DNA of 36,343 nucleotides from Bacteroidia bacterium (GTDB taxonomy: Bacteria; Bacteroidota; Bacteroidia; Bacteroidales; F082). Under the pieces are notes generated by a model that had not been told where the DNA came from, did no database searches, and saw only the letters and a list, made by a program, of their open reading frames with translations. A program made the translations under genes and the position numbers. How positions within the stretch are numbered: position 1 is the stretch's first letter; each line of letters opens with the position of its first letter. Positions 15,872 through 24,101 of this stretch are shown one piece after another. Location of the stretch: positions 1 through 36,343 of the forward strand of contig JAUNNU010000011.1 in NCBI GenBank assembly GCA_030537295.1, read 5' to 3'.

Positions 15872-17650
15872 ATGACAAAGAAACTTCTGTTTTTCATTGG
15901 CATGCTATTAATATTAATAGGTGTAAAAGCTCAAGATGAAGTCGAGCCGACTTGGGAGTCAATCAACAGGCGCGGTTATCCGCAATGGTTTTCGGATGCG
16001 AAACTTGGGATTTTCATTCACTGGGGCGTGTATTCGGTGCCGGCCTACGCCTCGAAAGAAGGCTATGCCGAATGGTATTACCGTGGCTTGATGACGCAGG
16101 ATTCGGTGCGGGTTGACTTTCAGAAACGTAACTATGGCGTTGATTTTCAATATAAAGACTTTGACAAGATGTTCAAGGCGGAGCTTTGGAATCCCGATGA
16201 CTGGGCAGAGCTTTTCAGAAAAAGCGGCGCGAGATATGTGCTTTTGGTGACGAAACATCACGACGGATATTGTCTCTGGAACAGCAAATACGCACCGGGT
16301 TGGAACAGCGTCGAGGGCGGCCCGAAACGTGACATCGTCGGTGAACTGACCGATGCCGTGCGCAAAAAAGGACTGAAGATGGGCTTCTATTACTCCTTGC
16401 CGGAATGGACCAATCCGCTTCATATCTGGTGTTTGGACTCACCCGACTCAATCGGTAATTACGTTGATAATCATATGATTCCGCAATTCAAGGAACTCGT
16501 CTCCACTTACCGTCCGTCGGTTGTCTTCACCGATGGCGAATGGTGGAACACCTCGGAACAATGGCATGCATGCGAGCTTATCTCGTGGTATTACAACCTT
16601 GTCGGCGATGAGGCTGTCGTCAACGACCGTTGGGGTTCCGGCTGTCAACACGGCTTCCGGACACCGGAATACAGCTCCGGCATCACGACGACCGACCGAC
16701 CTTGGGCCGAATGCCGCGGACTCGGACGCTCCTTCGGACTGAACAGAAACGAACCGCTCTCAAATTACCTCACATCCGACGAGCTGATACGGCATTTCGT
16801 GCAACTCGTCTCCGCTGGCGGCGGAATGACCCTCAACGTTGGCCCGGCTGCCGACGGCATCATCCCGCTACTGCAACAAGAACGCCTCATCGATTTAGGC
16901 AAGTGGCTGCAAATCAATGGAGAAGCGATTTATGACACAAGACCGCTCTTTGTTGACGGCAAGCCGAAATTCAACGACGAAAAACCTGTCTCCGTTAGCC
17001 GTCACGATGAAACGATTGACTTCGACTGGGTGAGAAACTCGCCCGACAAACTGATAAGTTGTGATAACTTCAACGCAGTCTGGACCGGCACTTTCACATC
17101 TGAAAAGACCGACGTCTATACCTTTGATGTTGAAGTTGATGATAATGTGAAAGTTACAATAGGTGATGAAATCGTGATTGACTACGTGAAAGCTGCCGAT
17201 GAAGAGTCGCAAAGTAATGCCGAAGAGTCTGAAACAAAGAATCTTACAACTGGGAAAATCAAATTGAAAAAAGGCGTTTCATATCCAATAAAGGTTGAAT
17301 ATCAAGAGATTAACGTAAATGCAATGATAAAACTATATGTTTCATCCAAAGATGAAGAAAAACATATTTTCAAAACTGATACTGGATTTGATGCGGTTTA
17401 TTCGTGTATGCAGCCATACGTCTGTTACACTACAAAAGACGGTGCGTTGTACGCAATCGCCATTGAATTTCCGCAGGATGAGCTGATTTTGAACATTCCA
17501 AAACCTGCTGAAAACGTGAAAGTGACTATGCTTGGATGTGACAAGATTCTTCCTTGGCGATACGAAAACGGCAAGATGATTATCGACACAACTCCGTTGA
17601 AATACAGTGACTTGAAGTCAACGGCGGCGTGGAGTTTTGAGATTTATTAA
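15872..17650 (+). CDS. Secreted alpha-L-fucosidase (GH29) with inserted PA14 domain
   Basis: 592 residues. A signal peptide (MTKKLLFFIGMLLILIG, then VKAQ) is followed by the GH29 barrel: WFSDAKLGIFIHWGVYSVPA, YVLLVTKHHDGYCLWNSK, and the nucleophile Asp221 in VVFTDGEWW, then GRSFGLNRNE and LVSAGGGMTLNVGP. It should release L-fucose from host or plant glycans. Residues ~370-495 (DWVRNSPDKLI ... YTFDVEVDDNVKVTIGD ... YPIKVEYQEI) look like a PA14 carbohydrate-binding domain. It is inserted before the usual C-terminal beta-domain (TTKDGALYAIAIEFP). The stop codon overlaps that of the convergent MATE gene. The insertion is longer than the usual ~450-residue enzyme. Confidence 0.9.
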   Translation: MTKKLLFFIGMLLILIGVKAQDEVEPTWESINRRGYPQWFSDAKLGIFIHWGVYSVPAYASKEGYAEWYYRGLMTQDSVRVDFQKRNYGVDFQYKDFDKMFKAELWNPDDWAELFRKSGARYVLLVTKHHDGYCLWNSKYAPGWNSVEGGPKRDIVGELTDAVRKKGLKMGFYYSLPEWTNPLHIWCLDSPDSIGNYVDNHMIPQFKELVSTYRPSVVFTDGEWWNTSEQWHACELISWYYNLVGDEAVVNDRWGSGCQHGFRTPEYSSGITTTDRPWAECRGLGRSFGLNRNEPLSNYLTSDELIRHFVQLVSAGGGMTLNVGPAADGIIPLLQQERLIDLGKWLQINGEAIYDTRPLFVDGKPKFNDEKPVSVSRHDETIDFDWVRNSPDKLISCDNFNAVWTGTFTSEKTDVYTFDVEVDDNVKVTIGDEIVIDYVKAADEESQSNAEESETKNLTTGKIKLKKGVSYPIKVEYQEINVNAMIKLYVSSKDEEKHIFKTDTGFDAVYSCMQPYVCYTTKDGALYAIAIEFPQDELILNIPKPAENVKVTMLGCDKILPWRYENGKMIIDTTPLKYSDLKSTAAWSFEIY

Positions 17651-18975
17651 ATCCTTTTCTTCTGCCAGTTGGCGTATTTCACGTAAAGGAACGAAACAAT
17701 TGCAATCAGTGCTCCATAGACGTATTCGCAGGTCCAGACAAGTTCCACTTTTGTCGTCAAATGTGTCATCATCCAAATGAACCCGATGTAAATCAATAAG
17801 ATACCGAACTCAAGCCAGAGTGCTGCGTTGGTGCTGCCGGTTCCGGAAACGGCTTCGAAAAAGATGCTTCCGATGGCCTGGAAAGCGATGGCACCGCAAA
17901 TGACATAGATGGAAGGAATGGCGAGCCGGGCAAGCGCGATGTCTTCAGTGTAAATTCTCATCACACTCATCGGGAAGATTGCGCAGATGATAATGAACGG
18001 GATACAACATAAAATACAGTTGAGCGTCACCTTGTACAGCGTGCCCATGACCTCGTCAGGATGTCCCGCTCCGATGATTCGGCTCGTCAATGTGTTCGAG
18101 GTCGAGAGAAATCCGAAAACAGGAATGAACATTATCATGTAAACGCTTCGTACAATTGATGAGACACCAATCGCTTCCTCACCCATTTTCTCGACCAAGA
18201 TGAAGAAGATAAACCATGCGCTGAATGAGAACAGCTTCTGGAACATCGTCGGGCCGGCTATCTTGAAGATGTTGAATGTCAAGTCTTTATCAAAATGATG
18301 GCGTTTGAAAAGCCCGTAGTTTTTCTTTCCTAAAACGATGTAAGTGTATGATGTGAAGAAAACCGTGGCGGTGACTTCGGCCATGAATGACGCGAGAGCC
18401 GCGCCGCCGATGCCCATTTCTGGAAGCCCGAACTTGCCGAAAATCAAGGCGTAGTCCATGATGATGTTCACCGTCGCCATGATGATTGTCGAGAAAGTGA
18501 TGACCTTGGTGTTTGATAAACCGACGTAAAGCGAGCGGTATAAGTAATTGAAACACACGAAGATAATGCCGTATTGACGGTAGTTCATGTATTCCATTGC
18601 GCCGGCGTAGATGTTCTCGGAGTCAACGATGAAATCTAACAGTGAACTCGAAAAAATTCTCATTATCATGAATAGAATTATTCCGAAAAGGAAAATGAAA
18701 AACGCTCCGTGCTGGAAGATGCTTCCGATTTTTTCATATTGTCGCTCGCCGAACCTGCGGGCCACAATTATCTGAATGCCAATGGCAAAGCCCATCGCCA
18801 TCGTGGTGAATACGAAATAGAAAAGCCCCGCCATCATCGAGGCTCCGAGCGCGACGACACCGAGATGTCCGAGAAACGCCGTGTCGGTGAAAGTGATGAG
18901 CGTTTGCGCAAGATTCCCAATCATAATCGGAATCGCAATGCGCCAGATTTCTTTTGTCGAAATGCTTGTCTTCAT
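17647..18975 (-). CDS. MATE family efflux transporter
   Basis: 442 residues with about twelve hydrophobic helices. MATE features include PIMIGNLAQTLITFTDTAFLG at the start, the internal repeat at mid-protein (AGPTMFQKLFSFSAWFIFF) and the second-half FGFLSTSNTLTSRIIGAG. MATE proteins export drugs or metabolites using a Na+ or H+ gradient; the substrate is unknown here. The ATG at 18975 follows a good promoter box. It is transcribed alone, convergent to the fucosidase with the two stop codons sharing bases (TTAA at 17647-17650). Confidence 0.92.
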   Translation of the reverse strand: MKTSISTKEIWRIAIPIMIGNLAQTLITFTDTAFLGHLGVVALGASMMAGLFYFVFTTMAMGFAIGIQIIVARRFGERQYEKIGSIFQHGAFFIFLFGIILFMIMRIFSSSLLDFIVDSENIYAGAMEYMNYRQYGIIFVCFNYLYRSLYVGLSNTKVITFSTIIMATVNIIMDYALIFGKFGLPEMGIGGAALASFMAEVTATVFFTSYTYIVLGKKNYGLFKRHHFDKDLTFNIFKIAGPTMFQKLFSFSAWFIFFILVEKMGEEAIGVSSIVRSVYMIMFIPVFGFLSTSNTLTSRIIGAGHPDEVMGTLYKVTLNCILCCIPFIIICAIFPMSVMRIYTEDIALARLAIPSIYVICGAIAFQAIGSIFFEAVSGTGSTNAALWLEFGILLIYIGFIWMMTHLTTKVELVWTCEYVYGALIAIVSFLYVKYANWQKKRI

Positions 18976-18992
18976 AATTTGAAAAATCGGTG

Positions 18993-19000
18993 CAAAATTA
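18993..19000 (-). promoter_or_regulatory. -7 box TAATTTTG for the MATE gene
   Basis: Minus strand match to TAnnTTTG followed by CA, 17 bp before the ATG at 18975. Confidence 0.5.
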
Positions 19001-19014
19001 AGGAATTTTTTGAT

Positions 19015-19058
19015 ACGAGTTACACGAGTTTTTTAACATGAGTTGCACGAGTTTTTTT
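19015..19058. repeat. Intergenic word repeat ACGAGTT / CATGAGTTG
   Basis: Units ACGAGTT, ACACGAGTTTTTT, CATGAGTTG and CACGAGTTTTTTT follow each other between divergent genes. They share the CACGA(G/A)TT word with the array at 15807-15831; both arrays lie in divergent promoter regions. Confidence 0.5.
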
Positions 19059-19101
19059 GATTGGAAGATTTTTAAAATATGTTGTGGTTTGGCAAAAAAT
19101 G

Positions 19102-19109
19102 TTATCTTT
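19102..19109 (+). promoter_or_regulatory. -7 box TATCTTTG for the oxidoreductase operon
   Basis: It matches TAnnTTTG; a TTG at 19081-19083 lies 18 bp upstream as a possible -33 element. The ATG is 70 bp downstream, giving a long leader. Confidence 0.55.
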
Positions 19110-19179
19110 GTAAAATTTTTCAAGTCAATAAAAATTGTTTGTAATTATTGTTAAAATATTGTAAATTAAATATATAGCC

Positions 19180-20454
19180 ATGAAAAGAAAAGAATTTCTG
19201 ACTGCGATGGGTGGCTTCGCTCTTTTCAGCATCGTGCCGAGCAAGGTGCTTGGTGGCGAACGTCATATCGCACCGAGTGATCAATTGACGAAAGGAATCA
19301 TTGGCGTAGGCGGCATCGGACGCTCGTCGTTGCATTTTACTAATGATGAATCGTGCCGTCTGACAGCGATTTGCGATGTGGATTCAAAGCATCTCGATGC
19401 GGCGAGGCTGCAGGCAAAAGACCAACTCGGCATTGAAGTCAAGACATATCATAACTACCGTGACCTGATTCACGATCCAAATGTTGACATAGTGCATATC
19501 GCGACACCTCCTCATTGGCATGGCATCATGTCGGTAGAGGCAGCAAATGCTGGCAAAGACGTGATGTGCGAGAAACCGATGACGCGCACCATCGGCGAAG
19601 GCAAGAAGGTGATGGAAGCCATGAAACAAAACGGAAGGATATTCCGTCTCAACACATGGTTCCGCTTTAAAGACACGTTCTACGGACTCGGCACGACGGT
19701 GGAACCACTTAAGAAACTCGTTGACAGCGGACTGCTCGGTTGGCCGCTCAAAGTGACAATCTCCGGACATACAGGCTTCAACTGGAAATTCTTCTGGGTC
19801 GGAAAGGAAAACCTTGAGACTCAGATAGTTCCGTCAAACCTCGACTACGATATGTGGCTCGGACCGGCTCCTTACAAACCATATAACGAGCATCGTACCC
19901 ATCAGACTTTCCGCGGCTACTGGGATTATGACGGTGGCGGGTTGGCCGACATGGGACAGCATTACATCGACCCGGTTCAGTACATCTTGGGCAAGGACAA
20001 CACATCGCCGGTGCTGGTCGAAGTCGATGCGCCACAACAGCATCCTGATGCCGTAGGTACTTGGCGTTCAATAAAATACACTTACGACGACGGCTGCCAG
20101 ATTATTCTCGAAGGCGAAGACAACGGCGACCCGAAAGCGCCTTATATCGAAGGCCCTAAGGGAAAAGTGTATAAAGGCTTTGAATGCACGATTCCTAATG
20201 TCATGCAGCGACTTCTCGACTTCCCGAATCCGGAACCGCAACGCACCGACTTCCTCGAATGCGTCCGCACCCGCCAGAAATTCGCACTCAACGAGGAAAA
20301 TGGATTCCGCTCCTCAACGATAGTGAACATGGGCGTTTGCGCCCTTCGACTCGGAAGAAACCTGAAATTCGACCCCGTCAGCCTACGCTTTGTCGGCGAT
20401 GACGCTGCTAATCAACTGATTAACCAACCGATGAGAAATCCGTGGAAAATCTAA
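19180..20454 (+). CDS. Gfo/Idh/MocA family oxidoreductase, exported
   Basis: 424 residues. The Rossmann domain has GVGGIG at residues 42-47 and the catalytic-type EKP motif with Lys132 (CEKPMTR). The C-terminal half has the NLDYDMWLGPAPY and GGGLADMGQHYIDPV segments of the large Gfo/Idh/MocA subfamily seen in Bacteroidota. The N-terminus KRKEFLTAMGGFALF resembles the Tat signals of relatives (RRxFL) but lacks the second arginine; export by Tat or Sec is inferred. These enzymes oxidise or reduce sugars with bound NAD(P). Next to a DUF1080 protein, a 3-keto-sugar step is likely. The gene heads a four-gene operon. Confidence 0.88.
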   Translation: MKRKEFLTAMGGFALFSIVPSKVLGGERHIAPSDQLTKGIIGVGGIGRSSLHFTNDESCRLTAICDVDSKHLDAARLQAKDQLGIEVKTYHNYRDLIHDPNVDIVHIATPPHWHGIMSVEAANAGKDVMCEKPMTRTIGEGKKVMEAMKQNGRIFRLNTWFRFKDTFYGLGTTVEPLKKLVDSGLLGWPLKVTISGHTGFNWKFFWVGKENLETQIVPSNLDYDMWLGPAPYKPYNEHRTHQTFRGYWDYDGGGLADMGQHYIDPVQYILGKDNTSPVLVEVDAPQQHPDAVGTWRSIKYTYDDGCQIILEGEDNGDPKAPYIEGPKGKVYKGFECTIPNVMQRLLDFPNPEPQRTDFLECVRTRQKFALNEENGFRSSTIVNMGVCALRLGRNLKFDPVSLRFVGDDAANQLINQPMRNPWKI

Positions 20455-20456
20455 TG

Positions 20457-20486
20457 ATTTAAAGATTCAAAAATTTAAAGATTCAA
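20457..20486. repeat. 14-bp direct repeat ATTTAAAGATTCAA
   Basis: It occurs at 20457-20470 and 20473-20486, in the 56-bp gap between the oxidoreductase and HEAT-DUF1080 genes. It is probably simple repeat drift. Confidence 0.5.
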
Positions 20487-20510
20487 GTGAAATTTAAAAA
20501 TTTATTGAAA

Positions 20511-23288
20511 ATGAATAAAATCGTGAAAAACATATTGGCTGTTGCCGTTTTGTTACTGATGACACCTTGTTTAATTAATGCGCAGACTGATGAAAGAAAC
20601 CGCGTCGCTTCCACAATCATCGCTGATGCTCTTAATTCGCTGCCAGCCAGTGACAAAGACACTGAAAATAAATTGATGTTGGAAATCATTGAAATTGGTC
20701 CTGAAAGTATCACGGATTTGGCGAAAATGCTGAAACCTGCTTCTATAGGCGGAAACGCGAAAATCGAATACGCTCTTGACGGACTCTGCGATTTCGTTTC
20801 AGACCCACAAAACAGATTTTATAAAAAAATCCTGTCAGACGGACTGTTTGAAGCGTTAGATGTAGTTGAAAATGAAGAAGTTAAAGCATGTCTTATTTCG
20901 TTGTTCCAGAATTTTGGCGATGCAAGAGACGCTGACAGATTGATGAAATATGCTGAAAGCAACGACCTCTTTGAAGTGACGGTGCAGACATTGGCATCGA
21001 TTCCGGGAACAAGACAAAATGTTGAGGAAATCGCAAAGAATTGTGATGCGAATCAAAGGTGTATTGTCGCATATGCCATTGCAAATCAGAGAGTTGGAAG
21101 TTGTGAAGATATGCTGATTCAGTGGCTCGACGGCGCTGATGCCAAAACACAAGAGGCGATTTACTATGCTCTGTCAATCGTTGGAACTGAAAAATCTCTG
21201 ACATTGCTCTATAGCAAAGCAAAGTCAGCAAAATTCAATTATGATGCGACTGATGTCACCGCATCCTACATCAGGTTGCTTGACAAATTTGCGAACATGG
21301 GAAAAACAGAACTTGTTGAGCCTGCCGCTAAGATTTTTTTGAAATCAAAAAATGCAAACATTAAAATTGATGGATTGAATCTTCTTTCCAAAATTGGTGG
21401 GGATAATTATACTGATGTATTCTGCAATGCATTGAAAGATAAGAATATACAGGTGAGAATGGCCGCTCTCGAAGTCTTGAAACCAATAGCTGATTCTATG
21501 GTTTTCGCAACAGTTGTGAAAAACATGAATGGAAAACATGATGTTGAAGCGATAAACTGGTTTGGTGAAGTCGGTGACAAAACTCAATTGGAATATGTTG
21601 TAAATCAATTGAATTCAAAAGATTCACTTGTGGTTTGTGAGGCTATACAATCTATAATCAAGATTGGCGATAATGATGCGATGCTGAAACTCGTGCCGTT
21701 TTTCGGAACAAATTATCAGCCTGTCCTGAAATCGGCTGTGATTACTACAAAAAACAATTGCGATGTCATGATTGCTGAAGCGTTGAAAGGTACAAATGAG
21801 CAAATCGTCGGTGCTTTGAGTGTGTTTGAATCTCGTACATATATCAATCAGGTTTATACTGTCAGAAGACTTTTAAATAATGATAATCAGCAAGTTAAGG
21901 ATGCTGCATTCAAGGCTTTGAAGGGTGTTTCAAATGCTAATACTGCGGATTATTTGCGTGAAATGCTCGTGAATGTTGACGAAAAATATGTGAAGGATGT
22001 CCAAGATGCGATAATGAAGTCAATGGCATACGCCAATGATAAGTCAAAGGCGAATTTCGTTTCACTTCTTAAGTACGTCGAACCTGCGAAACTCACGAGA
22101 TTTTACAGGGTCTTTGCTTATTTCGGAGACGATCTGAGCATTATGAAACTGAAAGATGGATATAAGTCTAAAGCAACTCGTAATCAGGCACTTGAGGCAT
22201 TGCTGACAGTGGATAATCCATCGATTGCCCCGACATTGTTCGACATCGCAATGAATGATGTCGCAAACCGTGATAAGATTTTGACTCATTATATCGTTCT
22301 GATAAATAAGTCAGATATGTCTCCTGTTGATAAACTCACCGCCTACAGAAATGTACTTGGACTGAATCCGAATGATGATATTAAAAACTTGATACTCAAG
22401 AATATAGAAGCGACGCAGACTTATCAGGGCATTATCTTGGCATCATATTATCTCGAAGAGGAAAAAACAGCTCAATGTGCTGCAAACACGATTTTGAATA
22501 TTGCGACTAAACATCCTGAGCTGAATGGTACGGAAATAACAGAATTGTTGCTGAAAATCAAAGACATACTCAATGACGGTGATGCGATGTACAAACGCAC
22601 GCAGATTGACGAGCATCTGAAAAAGATAGCTAAAGCTCCGAAGTTCGAGCTTTCTGATGAAGAGAAAGCCGAGGGATTCGTGGTTTTGTTTGACGGAACA
22701 AATCTCGATCAGTGGGTCGGCGACAAGACCGATTACGTTGTTCAGAATGGAAATATCTATGTTTCAGCGGATTATGGTGACGAAGGCAATCTTTATACAG
22801 AAAAAGAATACGGCGATTTCGTGTATCGTTTTGAGTTCTGTTTTACACGTCCCGGTGTCAACAACGGAGTCGGAATCAGAACCCCAATGCACGCCGACGC
22901 AGCGTATTATGGTATGGAAATCCAGATTCTTGACCACGATGACCCGATTTATGCCGGTCTCCGCGAATATCAGGTTCACGGTTCTGTCTATGGCGTGATT
23001 CCTGCAAAACGTATCGTGTTTCCTGAACTCGGCACCTGGAACACCGAAGAAATCTATGCTAAAGGCGACCATATCCGCGTGACTGTCAATGGGGAAGTCA
23101 TCGTTGACGGCGACATCAGAAAAGCCTGCAACGGACGAAACGTCGCCCCGGAAGGGAAGAAAGGCGCAACGTCAGGGACAATCGATCAGAACAACCATCC
23201 GGGTCTGTTCAACAAATCCGGAAAAATCAGTTTCTGTGGACACGGCGAAGGTCTCCTAATTAGAAACGTTAGAATAAAGGAACTTTAG
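20511..23288 (+). CDS. HEAT-repeat protein with C-terminal DUF1080 (3-keto-glycoside hydrolase family)
   Basis: 925 residues from the ATG at 20511, which begins the signal peptide (MNKIVKNILAVAVLLLM ... INAQ). A GTG at 20487 is in frame but lies in repeats. Residues ~40-700 form a long alpha-helical HEAT-like array (repeated helix pairs such as IKIDGLNLLSKIGGDN and VRMAALEVLKPIADS). From ~718 a DUF1080 beta-jelly-roll follows: FVVLFDGTNLDQWVGD, YGDFVYRFEFCFTRPGVNNG, GIRTP, YYGMEIQILDHDDP, GKISFCGHGEGLLIRNVRI. Members of this family cleave 3-keto-glycosides made by Gfo/Idh/MocA enzymes. The HEAT part may be a protein-binding scaffold. Codon use is more AT-rich than in the glycogen genes. Confidence 0.88.
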   Translation: MNKIVKNILAVAVLLLMTPCLINAQTDERNRVASTIIADALNSLPASDKDTENKLMLEIIEIGPESITDLAKMLKPASIGGNAKIEYALDGLCDFVSDPQNRFYKKILSDGLFEALDVVENEEVKACLISLFQNFGDARDADRLMKYAESNDLFEVTVQTLASIPGTRQNVEEIAKNCDANQRCIVAYAIANQRVGSCEDMLIQWLDGADAKTQEAIYYALSIVGTEKSLTLLYSKAKSAKFNYDATDVTASYIRLLDKFANMGKTELVEPAAKIFLKSKNANIKIDGLNLLSKIGGDNYTDVFCNALKDKNIQVRMAALEVLKPIADSMVFATVVKNMNGKHDVEAINWFGEVGDKTQLEYVVNQLNSKDSLVVCEAIQSIIKIGDNDAMLKLVPFFGTNYQPVLKSAVITTKNNCDVMIAEALKGTNEQIVGALSVFESRTYINQVYTVRRLLNNDNQQVKDAAFKALKGVSNANTADYLREMLVNVDEKYVKDVQDAIMKSMAYANDKSKANFVSLLKYVEPAKLTRFYRVFAYFGDDLSIMKLKDGYKSKATRNQALEALLTVDNPSIAPTLFDIAMNDVANRDKILTHYIVLINKSDMSPVDKLTAYRNVLGLNPNDDIKNLILKNIEATQTYQGIILASYYLEEEKTAQCAANTILNIATKHPELNGTEITELLLKIKDILNDGDAMYKRTQIDEHLKKIAKAPKFELSDEEKAEGFVVLFDGTNLDQWVGDKTDYVVQNGNIYVSADYGDEGNLYTEKEYGDFVYRFEFCFTRPGVNNGVGIRTPMHADAAYYGMEIQILDHDDPIYAGLREYQVHGSVYGVIPAKRIVFPELGTWNTEEIYAKGDHIRVTVNGEVIVDGDIRKACNGRNVAPEGKKGATSGTIDQNNHPGLFNKSGKISFCGHGEGLLIRNVRIKEL

Positions 23289-23289
23289 T

Positions 23290-24099
23290 TTGAAACTTAA
23301 ATATTTGATAATCACATTGTTTCTGTCTGTCTGTTCAATCGCGAACGGGCAGACAGAAGCTGATTTGCTTGATGCGATTGACTTCAATGACACAACGTTA
23401 ATCGGGAGCGAAAAACTCACTTCCGGCATAATGGATTACATCGCTTCTTGCCAGGATACGACAAAATCAGATCGGGAGCAGGTTTATGATGTGATTCTGG
23501 CTGTTGACAATGTTTTGGCGCATTGTCCTGGTTTTGAAATGTATAAGTTTGTATATCAATATCTTATATATGGTTTTTCGGAACTTGGCGTGAATCAGCT
23601 TGTCGATTATATGATGCGGCTGCCTTATGTCGAAACTCTTGGATTGAATGAAGATGAATTTGATGAACTTAATAAAATTGCAGAGTCGTATTGCAGGGTG
23701 AAAATAGGCTCTAAAGCTCCTGATATTCAGACTGTTACGATTGATGGAAATGAATTTGACCTCGAAAAAATCAATTCTGAATATACGATTATGATGTTTT
23801 GGTCGGCAAATTGCCCTCATTGCAGGGAACTGATAAAAGAAATTGGAACGTATTTGATTGATAAACAAGATGTTGCCTTTGTGAACGTCTGCGTTCTCGG
23901 TAATAAGAAAACAGTCCGAAAGTTGATCAGGAAGTCGAAAATCAACGGAATTACAATCTTTGACGGAGAAGAATGGAACTCAAAGATTGTCAACGATTAT
24001 GCAGTTGACATGATGCCTTCTGTTTTTCTGTTGGACAAAAATAAAATAATAATTGCCAAACCATTTAGTATTGAAAATATTGAAGAAATAATAAAATAG
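23290..24099 (+). CDS. TlpA-like thioredoxin-fold thiol-disulfide protein, TTG start
   Basis: 269 residues. The only start that keeps the signal peptide (LKYLIITLFLSVCSIANGQ) is the TTG at 23290, one base after the upstream TAG; the next ATG lies inside the mature protein. Residues ~145-269 are a thioredoxin-like fold with the active-site motif CPHC (Cys175, Cys178), preceded by MMFWSAN, and the cis-proline region DMMPSVFLLD. The N-terminal ~120 residues are helical and of unknown fold. It probably acts as a periplasmic reductase or oxidase. Tight spacing (1 bp before, 2 bp after) ties it to the DUF1080 and GH3 genes; its partner is unknown. Confidence 0.8.
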   Translation: MKLKYLIITLFLSVCSIANGQTEADLLDAIDFNDTTLIGSEKLTSGIMDYIASCQDTTKSDREQVYDVILAVDNVLAHCPGFEMYKFVYQYLIYGFSELGVNQLVDYMMRLPYVETLGLNEDEFDELNKIAESYCRVKIGSKAPDIQTVTIDGNEFDLEKINSEYTIMMFWSANCPHCRELIKEIGTYLIDKQDVAFVNVCVLGNKKTVRKLIRKSKINGITIFDGEEWNSKIVNDYAVDMMPSVFLLDKNKIIIAKPFSIENIEEIIK

Positions 24100-24101
24100 T
24101 A

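Noticed and set aside
15343-15939. 198-codon plus-strand frame across the exonuclease and small gene
   Set aside because: It crosses two supported minus-strand genes, a promoter and the fucosidase start; coding evidence is on the other strands.
20457-20486. 14-bp direct repeat as an operator
   Set aside because: Low-complexity AT-rich text inside an operon gap with no promoter box; drift is the simpler reading.
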